Assembly (NCBI RefSeq): GCF_020520425.1
Contig: NC_079491.1
Coordinates: 682,001 to 746,000 of the forward strand
Length of the DNA stretch: 64,000 nucleotides
Direction: 5' to 3'
Source: Spinacia oleracea
Taxonomy: Eukaryota; Streptophyta; Magnoliopsida; Caryophyllales; Amaranthaceae
The notes below the pieces were generated by a model. That model ran no database searches. It was not told the origin of the DNA and saw only the letters and a program-made list of their open reading frames with translations. Made by a program: the position numbers and the translations under genes. Positions 1 to 11,344 of the stretch are shown here, piece after piece. Position 1 is the stretch's first letter, and the number at the start of each line of letters is the position of its first letter.

Positions 1-462
1 TTGGGGGCAACGGATGGATTGGGTTTTTTGAGAGGGTTGTAAGAGAGGGCTTGGATGATGGGAGGGGGTTGCAGTGGTGGGGGGTTGGGGTTTCTGTGGT
101 GGCGGCGGTAGGGTGGGGGAGAGGGTGGTGTTTGGGGAGGAGAGGATATGGTGGTTTGTTGTGAAGGAATGGGAGAGGAGAGGAGAGAGATTGGGATAAA
201 AGAGAGGTGGCGGTGAATAGTGGTGGGTGAGGTGAGGTTAACAATGGAGATTGAAAAAGGAAAGAGAAAAACAGAGAGAAAGATAAAGGGAAAAAAAATA
301 AAAAATAATGTTAACGGAAAAGTTAACGGAATGGACGGAAAATGGTCATTATGGGCATTTGGTGTTATTGTTTTATACGTCGGGGGTATTTGGTGCATTC
401 TGGAAACATTAGGGGTATTTGGTGCATTAACGCAAACCTCGGGGTCATTTGATGAAAAATCC
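1..462. other. G-rich stretch and simple intergenic DNA without a supported gene
   Basis: The first 190 bases are purine- and G-rich. On the - strand they read as a C-rich, proline/threonine/serine-rich stretch with no start codon, which could be the 5' untranslated region or transit-peptide part of a gene lying off the left edge. That is only a guess. Bases 380-430 hold two copies of a short motif around GGGGTATTTGGTGCATT. The + strand reading frame at 220-525 has low-complexity lysine-rich sequence and runs into the following repeat block, so it is not called as a gene. Confidence 0.4.
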
Positions 463-630
463 GATAAAAATATGCACAGTGGCCATTTAGGAAGGGTATT
501 GTTCAAACTGCCAACCAAAAACTAAGTCCACAACATTCTCATTCAAAATTATCAAAATGGCTTGTGCAAATATGATTCTTGTGATTTCTGGTTCTATACG
601 AAACCCATGATACTTCCTCAGTAGTTCCCC

Positions 631-1442
631 ATAATTATGGGCATCGGGCTGGATTGGGCCAGCCCGAAGCACAAAACGGCCCAACACGAAAACAAAAAAA
701 AGCATGGCACGGGAATAGCATGCCTTAACGTGGGCACGAAGTGGTCTGCTTTGTGTTGTGCTAGGTCGCATATCAATCAATATCTAGTCTAATATTTAAA
801 AAACATAACCATCTCCATTTCAAGGACACATAAGCAACATCATTTGAAGACATGTGGCTGGAAGGGACCATGTTAAACAAGGGGATGGTGAGAGACTGCT
901 TTAAATTTTTGGAAAATGGTTTCAGTTATGAGAGAATATTTTCTACAATTTTAGACAACAAAATTATTGATCCATCTTAGATAAAACCATTCTTTTGCGG
1001 GTTTAAATTGGCATTCTCTTTGTAAATATATGCATTCGTAGGTAGATTGTCGTTATTTTTTATTTTAAGCTTTATTATAGCAGCTTGTGCAATTGTGCTT
1101 CATGTAACTTATCATTTGTTTGAAAACTGTAGTTTCTTCCTCAAAAAAATAATTTCAAGTTTTAAGTGAGTAAAAATCCGTGCGAAGAACGGGCCCAACA
1201 GCTAGTTTTTTTGAAAAAAGCACGACATGATTCGCCATAACAAAACTCGTTTAATTGAGTAAAATTAGACTTATGTGCGAAAGCACAGCACGAAGGCACG
1301 TGAGCTCGGATCGTGTTTGGGCCGGTCTTTTGAAATTTCAGGCACGGTATGACGCAAAATAAAAGGTGGGCTTAGCGTGGGCCGGACTATTCGGTACCAA
1401 AACACACGGAGTAGATTAAGCCACGGCCCATGTCCATCTTTA
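631..1442. mobile_element. hAT-type MITE, GC-rich (TAAAGATGG family), interrupted by a Helitron
   Basis: It ends with CCATCTTTA, the terminal sequence of the family described at 50924, and is filled with the family's GGGCC, GGCCCG and CACGACATG words. The left end is eroded. The flanks AGTTCCCC and CTTTCCCC look like an 8-bp target-site duplication with two mismatches, as expected for hAT elements. The element without the insert would be about 380 bp. The counterpart in the other repeat block is 9092-9459. Confidence 0.65.
773..1205 (+). mobile_element. Short non-autonomous Helitron with preserved ends
   Basis: The element starts with TC (TCAATCAATATCTAGTC) and ends with CTAG. A small hairpin, CCGT at 1178-1181 pairing with ACGG at 1189-1192, sits about ten bases before the 3' end. 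It lies between an A (772) and a T (1206). All of these are Helitron hallmarks. The empty site is preserved in the paralogous block between 9219 and 9220, so both boundaries are defined by comparison. There is no coding capacity. Confidence 0.85.
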
Positions 1443-1880
1443 CTTTCCCCCTACCCAAATAGATACTACAAAGGCCCATGCTCCTTGATGTTGGACGAAG
1501 AGTACCATGCATTTCCTTAAATTTTGCGTACTACACTTTCATTCTTCAAATAACCTACAGTAACTCGTTAATATCCTAATAATAATAAAATGCATGCAAT
1601 AATAAGTGATTATCGTACCTAATTAGTAAGCATGATTGCATGACATACACTCTCGACATAAGTAAACGTTAGTGTAAATGCACGCGATGCAACTATGCAA
1701 GTATGACATTTCAAGATCGGCAATGATTCTTATTATTTATTTGACACTTTTTTTTTTTAAAAAAGAAGCTTATTAATTTGTTTGAAAAAATATCAAGTGC
1801 ATGAATAGAACAATGATGATATTTTAGTGGACGCTAAATTTTCCAATAGTTCATTTTTCTTGTCATAAAGAAGCTTATGT

Positions 1881-2061
1881 ACCTTTATTTTTATTTCTAA
1901 CACTCTATATATCCCGTGTTTATGCACGGGCACATTCTTGTAGAAGTAATTTTTTTGTTAAGATTTAGGCCATGTTATTTTGAGCTGAATTGAACTAATT
2001 GAATATTACTGAATTGAATGAGTAATAAATATTAAACGGTAAATAATAAACAACAAAAAAT

Positions 2062-2101
<40 letters not shown>

Positions 2102-2407
2102 TAAAGTATAAATAATAAAAATATAATAATAATAATAATAATAATAAATGAAAATATAATAATAATAATAACAATAAATGAAAATATAGGTTATGTATAA
2201 ATAATAAAAATATAATAATAATAATAAATTATATTACATTAAATAAAACAGAACTAAACTGAAAATTAAGGCGCCCTCAAAAAAAAAAAAAAAAACTGAA
2301 AATTAAGGCAAAAAAAAGGGACCTTAAAAGTGATAATGTTCCAAACCACAAATCAAAAAGAGAAAATAAAGTTGCCAATTTCAAAATATATATGGACCTC
2401 CAATCCG
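1881..2407. other. AT-rich intergenic DNA with (AAT)n microsatellite
   Basis: Bases 2062-2225 are a long imperfect ATA/AAT trinucleotide repeat. At 1911-1928 a 6-bp palindrome CCCGTG...CACGGG resembles the hairpin of another Helitron end, but no clean CTAG terminus follows. Poly-A runs occur at 2279-2296. No gene is seen. Confidence 0.6.
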
Positions 2408-2509
2408 TGGGCCAAATTACATAATCCAAGGCCCAAACCAAACTTAGAAAACCCTTCTATAAAAGTTCAAATTCCACAGAACTGCGATTTCCTAACATTT
2501 CTAGGGTTT
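2408..2509 (+). promoter_or_regulatory. RPL39 promoter: site II motifs, TATA box, telo-box-like element
   Basis: Two GGGCC/GGCCC site II-type motifs (TGGGCC at 2408-2413, GGCCCA at 2430-2435) precede a TATA box TATAAAAG at 2458-2465. AGGGTTT at 2503-2509 lies in the presumed 5' untranslated region. Site II elements with telo-box motifs are established features of plant ribosomal-protein promoters and link expression to cell proliferation. The start site, expected about 30 bases after the TATA box, is inferred. Confidence 0.7.
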
Positions 2510-2545
2510 CTCTGCATCTCAGCGGCTCATCTCCAAACTGCAGCC

Positions 2546-2906
<361 letters not shown>

Positions 2907-3836
2907 GGTGTTTTTCCATTTTTCTGGAGTAATTTTACAATTTGTTTTTCTATTTCAGTAGTAGTTTTGAAGGGAATGATGTAGGATTGTTTCTGGAACC
3001 CTATGTAATGAGATGCTTTTAAGAGCAATTGAGTAGTTATACTATGATTCACGTTTACTGTGATGTTTTCTATTTTGATAAATGTGCTGAATTAACTTCA
3101 ATCGGTTTGCAAATTATATCAAATTTGTTGACCATTTGCTATTTACTGTGATAAGATAATAATGTTGAGGTCCATTCATAGATAATCTGGAACTGAATTA
3201 ACCCTCAAGGTTTTGTATTGCCTTAGGATTCGTGTTTGTTTACATGGTGATAAAAAAGATGAATGCTGAATATAGAACTAGCTAAGGTCATTTATGCCAA
3301 TAGTTCTATTATCTTGAAAATTTCTGGAAACATTTACTTGGGCTAGTTCTATTGTTGGGTTCTTTATGTTGTATTCATTGTCTCATTGGGGCGAAAGCCT
3401 GTGGTTTTAACTCCTCGAGGAATGGTTTTCCATAATGGAAAAGCAATCGAGTCTTGAGGGCTTCACTTGTCCTTGGGCTTTTGGGTAAAAGTGGTTGTTT
3501 TGCTGGTGAATGCAAAGTAAGTAGTAACCTACAGATTTGAGTCAGTTTCCCATTCTATAGTATTGTCATTGCACTCGTGTTAGACGAATTGTTTACTAAT
3601 TACTTGTATGACCTTAAATTGTGTAAATCGTGGTCGAACTAGTGTTCCGTTTGGTAGGTTGTAAAACGTTTTTCATTGATTTTTAAGTTCCCAAGTTTCT
3701 TAACGCCCTTGAGCTAACTGTTGTTGTAGTTGTCATGAGCTATTCAGCTGTTTACATGTATAGAGTCATTAGTATCCTTTTTCCCTTTTCTTGTTAAACC
3801 TCTCAGCATTCAAAACAATACTCAGCTGATTATCTA
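2907..3836. other. RPL39 3' region and intergenic DNA
   Basis: This is T-rich sequence following the RPL39 stop codon, with no reading frame that resembles a protein. The first few hundred bases are probably 3' untranslated region. No repeat was recognised before the Stowaway element at 3837. Confidence 0.5.
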
Positions 3837-4164
3837 CTCCCTCCGTCCCGGAATACTCGACCCGGTTTGACCGGCACAGAGTTTAAGGGACTTGAATTGA
3901 CTTATTTAATTTAATAGGTAGTAGTTGATAGTGGGGTATTATTTTAATGTAGTTAGTGGGAAATGTGTAAAGGGGTGAGGTTGAGAGAGAGTAGGGGTTG
4001 AATTTTTAATTATTTTTTGTATGGAGTAGGGGGTAGGTGGGTTAATAGGGGTGGAGTGAGAAATAATATAATATTGTTAGAATATTTCCATTTTTAGAAA
4101 CAGGTCAAGTATTAAGGGACAGCCCGATAAGAAAAACAGGTCAAGTATTCCGGGATGGAGGGAG
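3837..4164. mobile_element. Stowaway MITE (Tc1/mariner type)
   Basis: The ends are CTCCCTCCGTCCCGGAATAC and its inverted complement, flanked by TA on both sides (3835-3836, 4165-4166), which is the diagnostic Stowaway target duplication. Length is 328 bp. A close copy in the opposite orientation lies at 12727-13067. Confidence 0.93.
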
Positions 4165-5513
4165 TACATCTTTATATGCATACACTAGTATTTGTTTTTG
4201 AATGAAAGGGTCTTAAATCTCAATAATTCCGGATGAAGACAGTTTTATTTATGACATGTCTGGTAACCTAAATTGTTAAATAGGATTATTATGTTTTGCT
4301 AACATCCTTCGCCGGGGAGGAAGAGTTTTGCACTTGATAGTCACGCACTCTCAGCCTGTCAAATTGAGTTGACCCTTCTGCTGGTTTGAGCTCATGGGTC
4401 CTTGTATATCAAAATGTCTTGTTATATAATTTAGGTCATACGAGTAATTAGGGTCCTTCTATATGACGGATGTTTTTACAATCTCATAAACGGGATAGTG
4501 ACGAATAAATTCACAAGTTGATCCAAAGGTAGAGCGTTTAGAGACTAGATCTCCTTCTCAACGATTGATCATTGCTCATCTACTTTTCATCTCCTTCTCA
4601 TCGATCATTGCTCAACTATTTTTTTTCACGTTCAAATAATCCACAACGCATTATAATTAATCATTGCACAAACCATTATAGTTAATCATTGCTCAACTAT
4701 TTTATTTTGTTCCGAAAAAGCCACAAAAACATTGGGATTCGAACATGAGGCTTGTGCCAACGGGTCATGGGTTGAATGCTTTGCCAATATTTGACAAAAG
4801 CGAGGGGTGCAGATCGATTGGGGCGCTTGTGTGCGCACAACAAGTACAAGCGGGAACCATGATGAAAATTTATTTGATTGTGAGACTATGAGATTTGGGA
4901 TGATTTAGAGCGAGTGGCGGCACAATATTTATAAAGACCTACAACAAAGCACAAGCTATAAAGTGATGTGGTTTTTACCTTGAGTGAATACTGCCTCTAG
5001 AAAACTACAGATATGTCTATGATTATCATTCTTCTAATCAATTGGCCGTCGTTTGACCTTTTTCCCATTTCCTCTTTCCTTCACCCTTGTCCGCTACCTC
5101 TTTTATTCGGATGAATTTTCAAGTGTCAGTTTAATAAACACTAAACTAAAGAGAGAAAAAATTATAAACAAATGGCAACCACATCAAGAGAAAGCCATAA
5201 TACATTTGAAAGAAGATGCGGGGAACAAGAGATGAAAAGAATTCAAAAGAAAAGTCAAAGAACAGGTAAAAAAAATAGAGCGTGTGAGGAGATAATTTGT
5301 TATTTGAATGAGATAAAAATCAGTGTTATTTGTATAGCTGGTAGTAGCTAGCAGTTGGCAGTAACCACTGAAGTCTGAAGTCGTCTAATTATTCTGTTTT
5401 ACTTTTTAGTTGAGTTTGCGATATTATTATTGTACGGAGTAGTTGAATTGAGATGGGCAGGAAATATTCTGCAAGGAAATCATGTTCACCAGCATCAGGC
5501 AAGTATCAATCTC
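4165..5513. other. Intergenic DNA upstream of the ankyrin gene
   Basis: No gene is recognised. Bases 4795-4900 share a repeat with 21875-21990, around GGGGCGCTTGTGTGCGCACA and a following GGGA(A)CC..GATGA(C)AA. The reading frame at 5053-5235 is lysine-rich and unsupported. The frame continuing into the ankyrin gene from 5430 has no ATG before 5514. Confidence 0.5.
4795..4900. repeat. Dispersed repeat shared with 21875-21990
   Basis: Both places carry AAAGCGAGGG / AGAGCGAGGG, then ATCG(A/G)(T/G)TGGGG(C/T)GCTTG, then GTG(T/C)(G/A)CGCACA and a GGGA.CC..GATGA core in the same order and orientation. No terminal repeats were identified, so the family is unknown. Confidence 0.5.
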
Positions 5514-7784
5514 ATGGGAATGGAGGCTGAACTATATGAAGCAGCATCATCCGGTTCATTTGAAGAGGTCAGTCGTATATCGAATTGGAGAGAACAAGAA
5601 ACGGCTACTGGAAACAATATTCTCCATGTTCATGTGGGGAAACCGCTCCACAACAAGGAAGAGTATAAGAGAAAAGGGTTAGTTCTCACTGAGTTTATCG
5701 AAAAGTTATTGAAGGACGAAGAAGGGAGTATAGCAGGATACAAATTGATGTGGAAGTTGAACATCAATGGGGATACGCCACTGCATCTGGCTGCAAGGTT
5801 CGGGCATGACAAGGCAGTCCAAGCATTCCTTGAACGAGCTAAAGAGGTGAATCAAGAGGAGGTGTCCAGCATGCTGAACAAGAAAAAGGATACCGCTTTG
5901 CATGAGGCAGCTCGTGCTGGTCATGCTGCTGCGGTGGAACTGCTACTGAAGGCGAATTCCAATTGCCCGCATGAGCCAAATGAAGACGGTGAGACTCCCC
6001 TATATCTGGCTGCCGAGAGGGGATGTACTTCTTCAGTGATTATTATACTAGACATTTGCAATCCCTCAGCTTTGTCTTATCAGCAGAAGGGTCCTTGTGG
6101 TCGAACTGCTCTTCACGCAGCTGTACAATGGGGAAAGCCAGGTACTACTTCTCTGCTTCTTATATCATTAACACTTATATATATAATTATATTATGGTTT
6201 GTTTTAACGTATAATAACTTCTTGAAACATATTTCACTAAACATATGAGAGTATTTCACCTTATAATTGGAACTTGTGTTGTCTCAAGTCTCCCAACTTA
6301 TTTAGATCCTTCCATTCTGAAAATTTTGTGGTTCAACTAATTTATTTAACTCAAACTAATTATTGGTTATGCATAAATGAATAAATCAGAAATGGTGATG
6401 AGGATATTGGAGAAAGATAGGTCGCTAATCAGAATTCAGACAGATGAAGGACTAACTCCACTCCACTGCGCTGCTGCGGAGATCCACAAATTGGAGCTTA
6501 TGGAGATACTTCTACAATATGACAACATTGATAAGGGATCATCAGCAGTGTATATTAGAGACAACATGGGCCGAACTGCACTTGACATTGCAATGCTCCG
6601 GTGGAATTGGAACGTTATAAAGAAGCTCATAGCGTCCTGTCCAGACAGCATAGAAATGGTGGATAATTCAGGACAGAATGTGGTACACTATGTTGCCAAA
6701 TGGACTTGTCTTGCTAAGATGGTCCGGGTTCTGAGTATTGGAAATCTTGACAAGCTTATTAACGACAAGGATGTGGATGGTAATACGCCTCTCCATCTTC
6801 TTGCTGCCTATAATCTCCATGTTCCTCACAAAGGTTTGCATTTTTGTCTGAGCCACCTACCGCGTTTCATCAAGGATTACCCACACGTGGACCTCAAGGC
6901 ATATAATAAACAAAACCTTACCGTTGGAGATATCATGGTTACGTATGACAACTTGCTACGTCAGGAACGTGTAAGTTCTAAGTCCTCGGTTTACAGTTGC
7001 AACTTATTTTTGTTTTGCCGAGTATCATGTTGCCGGTTGGCCTCACTTTAATTACTAGAGATCACCATTGATAAAAGAAATCAATCTAATTGATACTCCA
7101 CCAACCGGTACCAGTGTTTGTTTATATATTCACCCGTGCATATGTGCATTGCTTTCTAACACGAAAATGAAAAAAAAAAAGAGTAGTTCATGCCTTGCTC
7201 TGTACTAGATACTGTCTGATTTATGTGAATAATTTTACCTTAAATACAGATTTTAGTAGGACGCAGATGTAAGGCAACTCCAAGGGGAAGGCGAATGAAC
7301 ACATATGAAAGCGATATTGATGTTGAGAAAGAAACTTATTGCAACAGTATCTTTCACTGCTGGTTTTACCTTACCTGGTGGTTTCGATCAAAATGCAGGT
7401 AAAAGTATGGGAATGGCAGTGCTAAAGAGTAAGAGTTTGTTCAAAGTGTTCTTGGTTTCAGACGCGATAGCCTTTATATCCTCCACAATTGCAATACTCA
7501 ACTACTTTGTGCTAGTAACTCAGGATGCCATTGCCAATGGGACTACTCAAAATCTCTCATTTTGGGGCCTTATCACGAGCACGATTTCATTGGGTGCATT
7601 AATGATAGCATTCCTCGCAGGTGTGTTTGTCGTATTACCTAAATCAATCACCCTCGTCGTTGTGATCTCTGCCTTGTCTGTGATTTTCTTTTTGACATAT
7701 TGCCGCCTAATTCTTCGAACTATACGAACTGCAAAGCATTACTACCGAAGATTTGATGCTCGGAATCATCGTGTCCTCCAATAA
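5514..7784 (+). pseudogene. ACD6/ITN1-like ankyrin-repeat membrane protein, last exon apparently frame-shifted
   Basis: Members of this family (ACD6, ITN1 and relatives) carry N-terminal ankyrin repeats and a C-terminal PGG domain of about four membrane helices; they act at membranes in defence and stress signalling. Exons are 5514-6141, 6390-6970 and 7250-7784, joined in phase by GT-AG introns. Repeats are clear: NGDTPLHLAARFGHD, DTALHEAARAGHAAAVELLL, DGETPLYLAA, GRTALHAAVQWGKP (spanning the first splice), EGLTPLHCAAAEIHKLELME, DGNTPLHLLAAYN. Exon 3 begins ILVGRRCKATPRGRRMNTYE and continues to VEKET. The PGG part (LIATVSFTAGFTLPGGF, then hydrophobic helices to the stop at 7784) is in another frame. 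No small intron fixes this, so a frameshift near 7310-7335 is inferred; the exon's first frame stops about 65 bases later and loses every membrane helix. A sequencing error is the alternative. The start is the first ATG in frame. Confidence 0.8.
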
Positions 7785-8249
7785 TATGAAAACAAACTTC
7801 CTCCGAGAACTGAAAGGGGGGCTGCAAGATCCAAGAAAAGCGTGAGTCATGTTGCCTGTTGGGGTTGTATTTTGAAATCAGTAAAGCTAAGCACTAGGCA
7901 GTGTTTCAGATGTATTTCCATTAGTCTGTTAGCCTCTCAACTGTGTAAAGGTAACTATTCATTTGTTGGAAGGGAGTGAGAAATGTAGGAACTGTTCTCT
8001 TGTAGAAGAAACTATTCCCTCCATCTGAAATTACTAATCTTGTATGCATACATATTCTGCAGAACGTAGTAAGCCAGTAAGGAAAAGTGCAGTGACATTG
8101 AACGGAAAGGCATTGTTTGGCAATTATAGTTTAAATGCTTACGGTTTGCATTAGCAGTTAGTTCATTACCTTTTTTTTTTAGCATATTTGACTAGTTGTT
8201 GATATATGGAGTAAATGTGTTTGGTAACACTTACGTGATTGTTAAAAGA
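7785..8249. other. 3' flank of the ankyrin gene
   Basis: This stretch holds probable 3' untranslated sequence and a one-sided Stowaway-like end (CTCCATCTGAAATTACTAATC near 8017). No gene is seen. Confidence 0.4.
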
Positions 8250-8525
8250 TGATGTCACCCACTCCACACTGCGGTTCAATGGGGTAAACCAGGTAAGCAT
8301 CTCACCCTCTTCATTGCAATCTCTGCCTCTTTTCGACTTATCAGAGATGGTGAGAAAGATGTTGGAGAAAGAAACCTTGTTACAATGAAGGGCTAACTCC
8401 ACTCCACTGTGTTGCTAGAGAGATCAACAAGGCTCGTGTTCTGAAGCTCCTATTGCAGTATAAAAAAGAAGAGACTGATGAATCATCGACACTATACATT
8501 CAAGACAACAAGAGGCGAACACCCT
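8250..8525 (+). pseudogene. Ankyrin gene fragment (parts of exons 1 and 2)
   Basis: The text from about 8265 matches the end of exon 1 of the upstream ankyrin gene (CAATGGGGTAAACCAGGTAAG, with the splice donor). After a shortened intron of about 55 bases, 8344 onward matches the start of exon 2 (GAGATGGTGAGAAAGATGTT, then an ACTCCACTCCACTG core and a stretch encoding VLKLLLQY). The intron boundaries are kept but the frame is broken and the copy stops near 8520. It is a partial genomic duplicate, not a processed copy, because the intron is retained. It abuts a piece of LACS1. Confidence 0.8.
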
Positions 8526-8760
8526 TTCACCATACTTATTTAACACACTCTTCATTCCACATTCCACATTCCACAGTCTGACATTATCAGGTGAATTCGT
8601 GCAATATTTGATGTTGAATCCTTTAAACCTTTTGCAGGCAGAAATAGATGATTTGTACTGCACCTTGGCTAAAGGGAAGTGATGAACATCATTTGTTACT
8701 TGTTCATAAACTTTCATGATTCTGCAGATTGTTACTGCTTGTTTTCTGTTTGCTACCATT
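8526..8760 (+). pseudogene. Copy of the 3' end of the LACS1 gene (last intron and last exon)
   Basis: From TAACACACTCTTC the sequence follows the last intron of the LACS1 gene (compare 18600-18677). It then holds the whole terminal exon, encoding [14 protein letters not shown] and a stop, after a TTTGCAG acceptor (8632-8638). The intron copy has extra ATTCCACATTCC repeats. The parent gene lies 10 kb to the right in the same orientation. Only the 3' end is present, so it cannot make a synthetase. It is joined to an ankyrin fragment of the same orientation. Confidence 0.88.
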
Positions 8761-8917
8761 CATTTATCATGTGTATTTTTTTCTAAAAATGCAGTGTTTT
8801 ATTTATCTTGTTTCTTGTTTTTTTTTTTTTTTTTTCTAATCATGTGGTGTGGGCTTCCATAATAATGAGGCCATGCTTGAAGCCCATAAAAGGCCCACCA
8901 AGTAGAGGAATAAGAGA

Positions 8918-9860
8918 TATGAAAATATACACAATGGCCACTTAGGAAGGGTATTGTTCAAACTGCTAACCAAAAACTAAGTCCACAACATTCAAAATTA
9001 TCAAATGGCTTATAGTAAAAGTGCGAATATGACTCTGGTAATCTCTGGTTCTCGTTGAAACCCATGATACTTCCTCAGTACGTAGTTCACCATAATGATG
9101 GCACCGGGCTGGATTGGGCCGGCCCGAATCAATAAACGGCCCAACGCGAAAACAAAAAAAGAAGCATGGCACGGAAATAGAACGAAGTGGTTTGCTGTGT
9201 GTTGTGCCTAGGCCGTATATTTTTTGAAAAAAGCACGACATGATGCGCAATAACAAAATACGTTAAATTGAGTGAAATTAGACTTATGTACGAAAGCACA
9301 ACACGAAGACCTGTGATCCTGGATCGTATTTGGGCCGCTCTTTTGAAAATTCAGGCACGGTATGACGCAAAATAAAAGGTGGCCTGGCTTAGCGTGGGCC
9401 GGACTATTCAGGACCAAAACACAAGGAGTAGGTTAAGCCACGGCGCATAACCATCTTTACTTTCCCCACAACCCAAATGGATACTAGAAAGGCCCATGCT
9501 CCTTGATGTTGGACGAAGTACCATGCATTTACTTAAATTTTGCGTACTACACTTTCATTCTTCAAATAACCTACAGTAACTCGTTAATAACCTAATAATA
9601 ACATGCATGCAATAATAAGTGATTATCGCACCTAATTAAGCACGACATACACTCTCAACATAAACAAATGTTAGTGTCAATGCACGCGGTGCAGTATGAC
9701 ATTTCAAGATAGGCAATGATTCTTATTCTTTATTGGACACTTTTTTTAGAAAGCTTATTTTTTTGTTTAAAATAATATCAAGTGAATGTATAGACCAATT
9801 TCCATATTTTACGTGGACGTTGAATGTTCCAATAGTTTATTTTCATAAAGATGTATAAAA
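8918..9860. repeat. Segmental repeat block, copy B (without the Helitron)
   Basis: Same content and orientation as 463-1880. It includes a hAT-type MITE at 9092-9459 and the empty Helitron site at 9219/9220. The tail matches down to CAATAGTTTATTTTCATAAAG. Differences are scattered single bases and small indels, so the duplication is not very recent. Confidence 0.85.
9092..9459. mobile_element. hAT-type MITE, GC-rich (TAAAGATGG family)
   Basis: Uninterrupted counterpart of 631-1442. The right end is CCATCTTTA followed by CTTTCCCC; the left end is degraded next to AGTTCACC. The interior is GGGCC/GGCCC and CACGACATG-rich, unlike the AT-rich surroundings. Confidence 0.65.
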
Positions 9861-10237
9861 GTTCTTTTAAAATACTTGGCCCCATGTATTTATAAATATT
9901 TAAACATTAACAGGGTAATATATGTCGTAAATTACATGAAAAAATATCAAAAAAAGTTAACCTCAAGTGTTTCCTTATAGAATAGGCTAGTGAAAGGAGT
10001 TTGGGCAGACCAACATATGCAAAATGGACAGCCAGCTAGCTAGAATTGAACTCTTGAAGTCGATGGCAACATAACTTAACCGTTTTAATTAAAGTGGTCC
10101 ACATTGTACATATGGAGCTAGCTAACCGTCTCGTGGTCGATCTTAAAATAGCAACATGCATGCATCTTGTTTATTTGCTCAATATAATTAGGCCTAACCA
10201 CATGCAAACTCAACATTTGAGGCATGACAATAAAATA
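9861..10237. other. AT-rich intergenic DNA
   Basis: No gene and no recognised repeat up to the Stowaway element at 10238. Confidence 0.5.
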
Positions 10238-10496
10238 TTCCCTCCGTCCCTTAATACTCGCACCATTTTAGCTGGACACGTTTATCAATGCACAACTTTA
10301 ATCACTAATATATTTAACTACATATTATAAAAACTTATAAAAGTATTAATATTTTGAAAATATATAGTGAGATGAAGCCAATAATATATTATATACTAAC
10401 ATTTGTTTCACATACTAGAAATAAAATAGGGTCAAAGTGAATTATGTGAATTGTGCAAGAAGTCAAAACGGTTCAAGTATTGAGGGACAGAGGGAG
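10238..10496. mobile_element. Stowaway MITE
   Basis: Ends TTCCCTCCGTCCCTTAATAC and the complement of GTATTGAGGGACAGAGGGAG, flanked by TA on each side. Length is 259 bp. It is related to but distinct from the copies at 3837 and 12727. Confidence 0.9.
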
Positions 10497-11344
10497 TAAT
10501 ACATGTATGATTCGGGTACATGTCCGAATTAAAGAACTCTTAATATCGAATACTCTGTAATTATGAAATAATTAAGATCGAAATACAAATTAAGTCCAAT
10601 GCAAGTGCCAAGCTAAACCAGTTAATTTCAAACTGCACAAATTAAAAATTAAGATTGAATTATAGCTTTGCTGATCGACTTTATTTGTCATCATCTCATT
10701 AATTCATTTATTTTCTCCTAATTAAGGACGAGCAAACTAATTAAGCTTAGAGTACGTATTTTGAGTTAATGTTCAGTGCATGCATGTTACTATGTACTAC
10801 AGTACTAGTAAGTTAGTAGTAACAGCTAACAATGCAACATGCATGCAAGTGCGACCTACAAATTAAACTCTGCAACCAAATTAAAGTGGAGTACTACGTA
10901 AGTACGTAGGATTTATTGAGTTACGTACACCTCGAAATATTCTAAAGAATTCACTTGGAAAAAGAAAAAAAAAAATCTATGTTTCACGAGAAAGGAAACA
11001 AAGAAAAAAGAGCTTAAGGTTGTTTACATGCTTAAGCTTCGCATAAGCTACTTCATACCAAAAGCTTCGCTCAAAGAAAAAATTCATGTTTTCGCGTTAA
11101 CGAGTCACATTCGGTCCTCTGGGTATACCTACCCGACCGATCACAAGAGTAAATTGATCGGGTGCATTACAAGATTTCCAACATCACGTGGATATAGGGC
11201 TATAGTAAATTATAAATGTGGGAAAGAACATACAAACAATGCTAGGGACATGAGGAAAGAGGGAGAAAGCAAGTGAGAAATCAGATCAATAGAGATATGG
11301 GACAATGTCAAAGAAACACTCCAAATTAACATTCGAATTAAAGC
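10497..11344. other. AT-rich intergenic DNA
   Basis: Contains many ATGCATGCA words and no protein-like reading frame. The open frame at 11028-11276 has no recognisable domain and sits in AT-rich sequence, so it is not called. Confidence 0.45.

Larger units (their letters stand above)
463..1880. repeat. Segmental repeat block, copy A (contains a hAT-type MITE and a Helitron)
   Basis: This block is repeated at 8918-9860 in the same orientation with many small differences. It starts near the shared text GGCCA(T/C)TTAGGAAGGGTATTG and fades near 1880. Inside it lie a GC-rich hAT-type MITE (631-1442) and, within that MITE, a Helitron (773-1205) that is absent from copy B. Both copies carry the same unique-looking tail with TAACTCGTTAATA and several ATGCATGCA words, so the duplication covers more than a single transposon. 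Confidence 0.85.

Noticed and set aside
1-190. Possible start of a C-rich transit-peptide exon on the - strand
   Set aside because: No start codon and low complexity; cannot be supported without the sequence to the left.
1905-1940. CCCGTG...CACGGG hairpin like a Helitron terminus
   Set aside because: No CTAG end at the right distance in either orientation; could be chance or a worn relic.
11028-11276. 82-residue open frame
   Set aside because: AT-rich intergenic setting, no domain, no splice context.
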